Source: Blakeslea trispora
Lineage: Eukaryota > Mucoromycota > Mucoromycetes > Mucorales > Choanephoraceae
Reading direction: 5' to 3'
Assembly (NCBI GenBank): GCA_025331445.1
Contig: JAIWNE010000109.1
Coordinates: forward strand, 50,887 to 114,886
Length of the DNA stretch: 64,000 nucleotides
Part shown: positions 57,497-64,000 of the stretch, piece after piece
Numbering within the stretch: the first letter of the stretch is position 1
Layout: the number at the start of each line of letters is the position of its first letter
The notes under the pieces: generated by a model
Databases searched by the model: none
The model's input: only the letters and a program-made list of their open reading frames with translations
What the model was told of the DNA's origin: nothing
Translations under genes and position numbers: made by a program

Positions 57497-58915
57497 ATGA
57501 ATTCGATACGCGCACTTGTTTCAGAAAACCGAAAACGATATATTGATGATCAAGTTAATTTAGATTTGAGTTGTAGGTTTAACCTGAAAAAGGAAGAATG
57601 CGATTCTCAATCGCTTTTTATCAGATATTACAGATAGAATCATTGCTATGGCCTATCCTTCTGTTGGATTTGAAGGTCTATACCGAAACTCGTTTAGACA
57701 AGTGAAAAAGTACTTCTTGACACTCGATCGAGTCAAAGGTGTTCGACACTTACGGAGAATATTTTCTTCTTTAGGTTTCTAGACACTCGACACTCTGGAC
57801 AATACAAAGTATATAATCTGTAAATACAATCACCTTTATCTTTCAAAGCAAGCTATTACTCAATGCAACTTTCCTTAGACGCATGGAAAGGCAATACGAT
57901 TTGTCAAAATTTGAACACGGTAAATCAATAGAAACATAAAACCATAGTATCTCTCTCATTTAAATTAAAAAAAAAAGTAAAGCTGCTAGCTATCCTTTTC
58001 TAGATCATCAAGCGCCTCCCTTTCCTGTTTTGATTGACTTTTGTGCAGATGCTACACTTTGGCTCAATGCAAACCCACGTCATGTTGTTGCCATTCATTG
58101 CAAGGCTGGGAAAGGCAGAACGGGCACGGTCATTGCTGCATTGCTGTTGCATACAGGAATAGCTGAAAATGCAGCAGAAGCTATGGCACTCTATGGCAAG
58201 AAACGGACACACAACATGAAAGTAAGTACTTGCATGTTTGATGCGTCATATGTGCTACAACAACAACAAAAAACAATGTAGGGTGTTACTATTCCAAGCC
58301 AAATCCGATATGTAGAATACTATGACTTTATGTTGAAGAATCATGCACTTTACACAACACATAAGGATGCTCGAATTCAGCTTACGCAAGTAATGATTCA
58401 TGATCTTCCAGAAAGCCTCAAGAAAAATGAAGATTTTGTGATCCAAGCTCTTGATGTGATAGGTACAAACATTTATAAGGAAAAATCAACAGAGGTATGA
58501 CAGAACAGATACTCTCTCCCCCCTCTCTCTCTCTTTTCTTTCTTGGAGAACCAATGGATTTATTTAGGCCAAGCTGGATCGAACGCAGGACATGATCCTT
58601 TTTCATACTACGTGTCCACCTTTTCAGCATGATTTTCAAATGGTATTTACCAATGTAAGTAAAAAAAAAAAAAAGGCAATTACTTTAACATAGATGACTC
58701 CTGCTCAATTCTATTTGGCTTTTCAGACCAAAGGCACTGTCCTATTTGCATTTTGGCTAAATGCCACCTTCATTCATGTCATGTCAAACTATGTTGTCTA
58801 TCTAAAAAAGGAGCATATTGATTTAGCGCATCATGACAAAATATGTAAAGAGTTCAAAAAAGACTTTTGTGTCAGTCTAACTTTTATTCCATTCGAACAA
58901 ATAAATAAAAACTAA
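57497..58915 (+). CDS. PTEN: PTEN-like phosphoinositide 3-phosphatase
   Basis: Eight exons (57497-57572, 57625-57709, 57775-57819, 57879-57919, 57983-58221, 58282-58494, 58568-58654, 58694-58915) give 335 aa. The N-terminus (IRALVSENRKRYIDDQ) corresponds to the PIP2-binding and basic motif of PTEN. The P-loop is HCKAGKGRTG at residues 121-130 (Cys122), keeping both lysines typical of PTEN for the D3 phosphate. GVTIPSQIRYVEYYDFMLKN follows, then a C2 domain (LFAFWLNATFIHV). Human PTEN has 403 residues; the missing part is the C-terminal tail. It should dephosphorylate PtdIns(3,4,5)P3 or related lipids. The stop codon overlaps that of VPS35. Confidence 0.9.
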
Positions 58916-61900
58916 ATATCACCAAGGTCTAATTCGTCGTACTTGGGACCCTCTGTTTCAGTTTGAGCAGATTGCTCTTTTCTGACTTGCAAATGTGCCA
59001 AAGTAGCACGGAAATGACGACGTACATAGTCTGAGATAGGTCCCTCATGTTGAATAAGAGCAGAGGAAGTAGCAGTAAGCGGATGTTGGTCAGGGTTATC
59101 CATATTACCCAAGTTGGTATTGATAAGATCAATCAAGCCATTCAAATACTTGACAGTGACCTAAAGTACAAGTTAGATGAATTTTTTGTAATATATATAC
59201 ACACACAACTTACAGCATCATTGCCCTTTTCAAAGTAATAAATGTATCGATTCAAGATTTCGACAAACAATTCCACATTGGTTACAGGGTCCATACAGCT
59301 ATCAGCAATCTTGAGAGCCTTCTGTAGACATTCAAGAGCACGCTTGCCGTCTCTAAACAGAACCTTCTCTCCTGTTTCTTCTTCTGCGCGATCAATAGCC
59401 CACCAAAGATGAGAGGAAAGATAAACACCACGACATTGATCAGGCTTCTTGAGCAATTTGCTACTGTGAAGTGCAGCTTTAGTGATCAAGGTATCATAAT
59501 TATCAGGCGAAAAGACGCGAGTCTGTTGAAGAGCGCCAATAATACATGTGATAGCTTGGAACTGAGCGCGCGACTCAGAAATAGATTCTTCATAAATCGT
59601 AAAGGCCTCTACAAAGAACTCGTAGGCAATCTCTTCAAAGCCGCACTCATCAGCACTTTGACCAGCCAAGAGAAAGAGATGGAGACAGCCATCTGATGCT
59701 TCACATTTGTTGTATAGCATAGAAATGACTTGATGAATGAAACGGAACAGGGTTGATGTCTTCTTTTCCCAAATCTCATCTTGTTCTTCAATGAATCGGT
59801 AGCGTCTGGCTAACTTGACAGCAGAAACAATCAATGAAGGGAAAGTGTAGCGAATACGATCGCCACCATCGCCAAACTGCTTTCTGGCAGCAGATAACAA
59901 CTAGAGTAGATGAAGGGGTGGGAATGAATACCATAAGATATATTAATCATTATTCAGACTTACCAAAAATTGAATATCTTCGCTCTCAGATCTAAATAGA
60001 TGGACCATTCTGGCAAGAAGGCCTTGCCTCTCAGCAAACTCTTCTTGCTCATAACTCAATGAGCCGGCTCGTTGACGGCCACCACCATAAGCATTGGTAT
60101 GAGTAGCAGCAGCAGAAGAAGGCACAGGAGAATCTTTTTGATCACGCAACATGACATCACAGAGATCTAGGATGCCATGCACATCTTCAGGAATACTGAT
60201 GATTGTGTTGTTCTTTAGAACACTGCTGATAACTGCATGAGCAACCAATTGACGCGTACTGTAAGGCTGTAATGCCAGGAGTGGTTGATAGTTGGCTAAG
60301 GCCAGCAAGTATAATACAGAGCTGTAATGCTGGATAGGAGCCAACAGTAAAGAGGCCAAGTTGGCTTCAGTTGTCTTGGCATGAAGATCAGGAGACTCTG
60401 CAAACTCGAGCACCTTATCTTTGGCATAAGCAAATATTTGATCTACATAATCCAGTTTTTCGGGGTAACAAGATAATGAGAGGTTGATCAGAGAGACCAA
60501 AAGGGCGGTCAAGTCTTGAATAGCAAGATCAGGACGTGCCTTGACAAGCTCCACAATTTGTCCCCAAAAGACAACAAACAATTCAACATCTTGAGGAATA
60601 CCGCGAACCTTCTTAATGTTTTCAGATTCTTCCTGAGCAGCATCATCTGTCTGTAAATCCTCTTCTTCTTGTTCTTCTTCATTCTCTTCTTTTTCTTCTT
60701 GAGGCTCAATAGGACCAAGCTCCTCAGGCTCCTTCTCTTCGCTTGACTCTTCCTTCTCCTCACTCTTTTCCTGTTCTTCCTCTTGTTCCTCTTCTGCTTT
60801 TTCCTCTTCTGCTTGTTCCTTAACCTCTTCTTCTTCCTTTTTCTCTTCTTCTTCCTCTTCTTCAGGAAGATCTTGAAGCTTTCGCTTACGTTGGTTGGCA
60901 ATACGACGCAAGTTAGCTTCTCTTTGCTTCTTGGCCTCATTAGGCTCTTCGCCTTCGGCTTCACGAGTAGCAAAGGCAGCTAAGCGATCAATCAAAGCAA
61001 TGATAATTTGCTTCACATTCACCTTGGGATGTAATTGAGCAGTGGCTGAAAGGAAAGGTTGAAGGGTACGCAGATGGAATTCATCAGGAAAGACTTGGGT
61101 AATCACTTCCATCAAATATTCTTGGGCAATGACATCACGACAACTGACAACCTGGTCAAGAATACCAGGCAGAATATCACGCTGATAGACTTTCAAATCG
61201 ATCTCATCCAACTGACTGAGACGTACCAAGTTGGTGCCTACCAAGATACGTAATTCTTTGCGTTCAGCTTCACGTTTCTCACGGTCCCGGGAGTGACCTT
61301 GATGTTGAAGGCGAACCCAGAGTTTGTTCATTTCAGTGAAATTGGTCAAAATGAACTGAATAGATTCAAACACATTGCCCTCAGGACTATCATCGACATT
61401 TGTGTAAATACTTATGCACACCCATCCAAAAAATAAAATGACTTACCCTGTACCTTCACCCACAGGCAAGTAATCGCGTGTCATACTACTGAGATAATAT
61501 CGAAGGAACAGACCACGGACAGGATGTTGAACACCTCGGGCCATTTCCATCATATCTCGCATAATCTCACGTACAGGTGCATCAGGCATGCTCATATAGG
61601 CAGAGCCTACAGTAATCATCAAGTAGAGACGAGGTACAATGTTGCCTGCATATTGAACAAGTTCATACAAGTCTGCCAAATGGTGGCGGTTGGATGTGTG
61701 TGCCTCGGTCAAGAAGACAGTCAAGTGTCGCATTGCATCAAAAATAGACATATCTTTCGAGTATATTAGGGGTTTGAATTTTCTATCTTTTGTCTATCAA
61801 CTTACATAGCTCGTAATAGTTCTTGGGAGTTAAAGCAGATGTACGCAACTCGGCGAGCATGTTAGAACAATGCTTAAGACCGTCCATCAACTTGTTATTT

Positions 61901-62068
61901 TCCTACAACAAAGCATGAGTTTATTTATCCTTTTTCTTTGCTCGAGAATAATCACTTTACAAGACATTTCTTCATTAGATGAGCTTGCACTTTGACCACG
62001 TTCAATACTTCATCAAGAAGCTTAGCTTGGTCCTCAACGGGAGCGGGACTCATAAGTGCATTACTCAT
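58912..62068 (-). CDS. VPS35: Retromer subunit VPS35 with acidic insertion
   Basis: Six exons (62068-61961, 61902-61806, 61753-61447, 61386-59964, 59900-59214, 59160-58912) give 956 aa; human VPS35 has 796. The N-terminal VPS26/Rab-contact motif is intact ([26 protein letters not shown]), followed by [20 protein letters not shown] and the alpha-solenoid ([48 protein letters not shown]). Between the blocks equivalent to [13 protein letters not shown] and [12 protein letters not shown] lies an insertion of about 110 residues, rich in Glu, Lys and Gln. VPS35 is the backbone of retromer, which recycles cargo from endosomes. It ends tail to tail with PTEN, with a 4-nt overlap of coding sequence. 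Confidence 0.93.
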
Positions 62069-62699
62069 CACGCTTTAACAATATGAATATATTTAAAAAA
62101 AAAAAAGGAAGCCAAACGAGGTCAAGTCGAATAGCATACACTATTTCCGGAAATAGATTGCACATAGAACATGTTTAAACTACGCTTGAAGCAAAAAGGA
62201 TTCTCCGAGCCACACTTTCTTTATTTGTAAAACTCAAATGATATTCTCATTGCAAAGAAAGAAAAAAGAATATGGGTGATCATAACAATGAGAAGGTAGA
62301 GCACAATAACTTCATTCTATCGCTATTTTCTTTTTTTTTTTCGTTAGAACGATGAAAGGTACTTTATATTCGTTTTGGGAATTAAGATGAAATCCTTATT
62401 GTGTTAACCTTCCTATATTATTTTCTTACAAGATAGCAATGCCAATAGATCAATGAGTGTCCTAGATAATGATCTTATTTTACAACAACTCTTTTGTTTT
62501 ACAGGCGTTGAACAATCCTCAAAATAAGTTAAATACTACCGGCCGATGCTAGTACGTTTCATAAAAGCAAAGGAGAAGGAGGGTAGATTGGACTGAAAGA
62601 AGATAAAGCAATTATCTATCTACTTTCCACTTGATTGGCTCTACAATATTTGAGTCAAAACGCACATACACATAAAAAAGCAAAGTCTGTACACATTAT
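62069..62699. other. Intergenic upstream of VPS35
   Basis: Contains a solo transposon terminus (62137-62163) and poly-A/T tracts. No gene seen. Confidence 0.5.
62137..62163 (+). repeat. Solo terminus of the TACACTATTTCCGG element family
   Basis: TACACTATTTCCGGAAATAG followed by ATTGCAC. It combines the outer end of the 3876-8126 element with the inner end of the 2392-3877 element. It lies about 70 bp upstream of the VPS35 start codon, and no partner end is visible nearby. Confidence 0.65.
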
Positions 62700-63886
62700 T
62701 TATTGATCTTCTTTCTTATTCTTCTTCATGTCTTCCAATGCTTTTTGAACACGCTCATCATCCTTATCAACACCTGGTAAGGATGACAATACATCTGAGG
62801 TCATTTCTTCGTCTTCTTGTTGGTTATCCTTCATAGACATTGCTAAGGCTCTTTGAAGTGCATCATCTTCATTTAAATCTTCCATTTGCTCATCTTCGTC
62901 ATGATTTGCATCGTTCATAGACATGGCTAAGGCTGCTTGAAGCTCAGAGTCATCTTCTTCATCTTCATGACGATCGACTGCCATGGAGCTAGATTGAGCA
63001 CCGGCGGCACCAGAGGATGATTCGCCTTCTTTTGTACCTGCATTCTTTGCTGCCTCTGCTTCTTGACGTGCCTTTTCTTCTTCGAGTGAAATACGAAGTG
63101 CCAAGGCAAGTTCAGGGTCGAGACTGGGATCAATACCGAATTCAAAGTCTCCTCCACCACCACCACTACCACCGAATTGGCCGGCAGCACCATCTTCACC
63201 AGCAACAATAGGTGTAGAAATCAACATGTCACTTAAAAGATGAGGTCCAGGTGGGATAGTGACAAGGTGACTGTTATCGCTATTATTCACATTGTTAATA
63301 AAGGCTTCCAGCAGAGAGGTGTTCTCGGCCTCTTGACCAAAGTTGATGATATCGACTGCTACATTGTTCTTCTTGAGCTTCTTTGCTAATTTGACCAACG
63401 TCTTTTCGTCTGTCTCAATAGGACTAGCAACAAACACAATAATCCTTTGACGTTGGTTTCTGTTCTGTCTATGCTTCAAAGCAAGCTTATAGAACGAGTC
63501 AGTTGTGTTTGTTGGTTTCTGTTTGAGGCTAACTTACTTGTGCAATTTGGACACTGGTCAAAAAGTGAGGTTTACCTCCTGCTTTAACACCATGTAGGGC
63601 ACTGAGGATCTTGCCTACGTCTGTTGTCAAAGTCACCAACACTTCAGGTCCTTTGCCAGCTGCTGTCATTAGACCCACTGTGTTTTCAGGATTAGATTGT
63701 GTCTTGGAAGAAAAGATGAGGTTCACTGCTTCGTTTTGAGCAACAAGACGAGTTGGGGAATAGTCGCCATTACGCATCCATTCGGAATTGTCGACACTGT
63801 CATTAAGAAAAAATTTAAGTGGTTAAATAAAGCAAAAGAAAATAAGGTATGGTTATTTACACAATCATAGAGGCTTCCATCACCAT
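62700..63886 (-). CDS. RPN10: 26S proteasome ubiquitin receptor Rpn10
   Basis: Three exons (63886-63861, 63796-63538, 63485-62700) give 356 aa; the start is [20 protein letters not shown]. The VWA domain (residues about 1-190) has the degenerate [16 protein letters not shown] and [20 protein letters not shown]. Three ubiquitin-interacting motifs follow: [29 protein letters not shown] and [16 protein letters not shown] conserved C-terminus reads [20 protein letters not shown]. Yeast Rpn10 has one UIM and human PSMD4 two, so three is on the high side. It docks in the 19S regulatory particle and captures ubiquitinated substrates. Confidence 0.95.
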
Positions 63887-64000
63887 ATTGATATAGATGT
63901 ATTTGTTAAATTCGTGTTTCCTTAAAAAAAAAGGGAAAGACAAGTGTGTACGCACCAAAAAAAAATTATACGCGCGGTTGGGCTACGTAAGCATGTGCGG
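63887..64000. other. Upstream region of RPN10, window edge
   Basis: 114 bp of 5' flank, with no recognised element. Confidence 0.3.

Noticed and set aside
10196..64000. A physical cluster of ubiquitin/proteasome genes (RPN10, Mub1, F-box, arrestin, Mga2-like)
   Set aside because: The genes are spread over more than 50 kb on both strands among unrelated genes, and such functions are common enough for chance.

Overview
The window comes from a fungus, most likely an early-diverging one of the Mucorales type (Mucor/Parasitella/Rhizopus-like). The reasons are AT-rich DNA, many 35-90 bp introns with GTAAGT/TAG borders, and a gene set including INTS4, PTEN, VPS35, RPN10, an Mga2/Spt23-like factor and an NCLX-type exchanger. 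Tc1-like, MULE and DIRS-type transposons and multi-copy gene families lie between them. The genus is inference.

Layout. 0-8.1 kb is accessory: the 3' part of a multi-copy gene (about 160-1416), a dead Tc1/mariner copy (2392-3877), and a TIR element starting at the same TA (3876-8126) that contains a decayed MULE with a C-terminal OTU protease-like domain (4206-8025). 8.1-10.2 kb looks empty. 10.2-28.4 kb is housekeeping: Pho80-type cyclin, EMC6, alpha-arrestin, a flavin reductase fusion, NCLX-type cation/Ca2+ exchanger, a coiled-coil PPxY protein, secreted polyamine oxidase and a Mub1/SamB MYND protein. 28.8-40.6 kb is accessory again: a Tc1 fragment, a nearly intact PD-(D/E)XK-like gene, two foldback MITEs beside a second MULE-OTU scrap, a large decayed gene, a second truncated copy of the first multi-copy gene, and a 4.3 kb DIRS retrotransposon with complete inverted termini and internal complementary region. 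42.9-63.9 kb is core again: Mga2/Spt23-like ER-anchored transcription factor, INTS4, an aromatic-rich membrane-type protein, an F-box-like protein, PTEN, VPS35 (overlapping PTEN tail to tail at the stop codons) and RPN10.

Functional links. Several core genes belong to ubiquitin/proteasome or trafficking biology (RPN10, Mub1, F-box, arrestin, Mga2-like factor, PPxY protein, VPS35, PTEN, EMC6), but they are separate transcription units and nothing suggests an operon.

Most unusual signals: a duplicated gene whose introns are about 98% identical while the exon between them is only about 64% identical; 22-23 bp periodic subterminal motif arrays in two abutting TIR elements; a DIRS element whose recombinase C-terminus is coded by its internal complementary region; the MULE-OTU fusion; and the PTEN/VPS35 stop-codon overlap. 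Splice sites were read by eye. For NCLX, PTEN, VPS35, RPN10, Mga2-like, polyamine oxidase, Mub1, arrestin, F-box and the coiled-coil gene the exons sum to open frames; INTS4 junctions were not all resolved.
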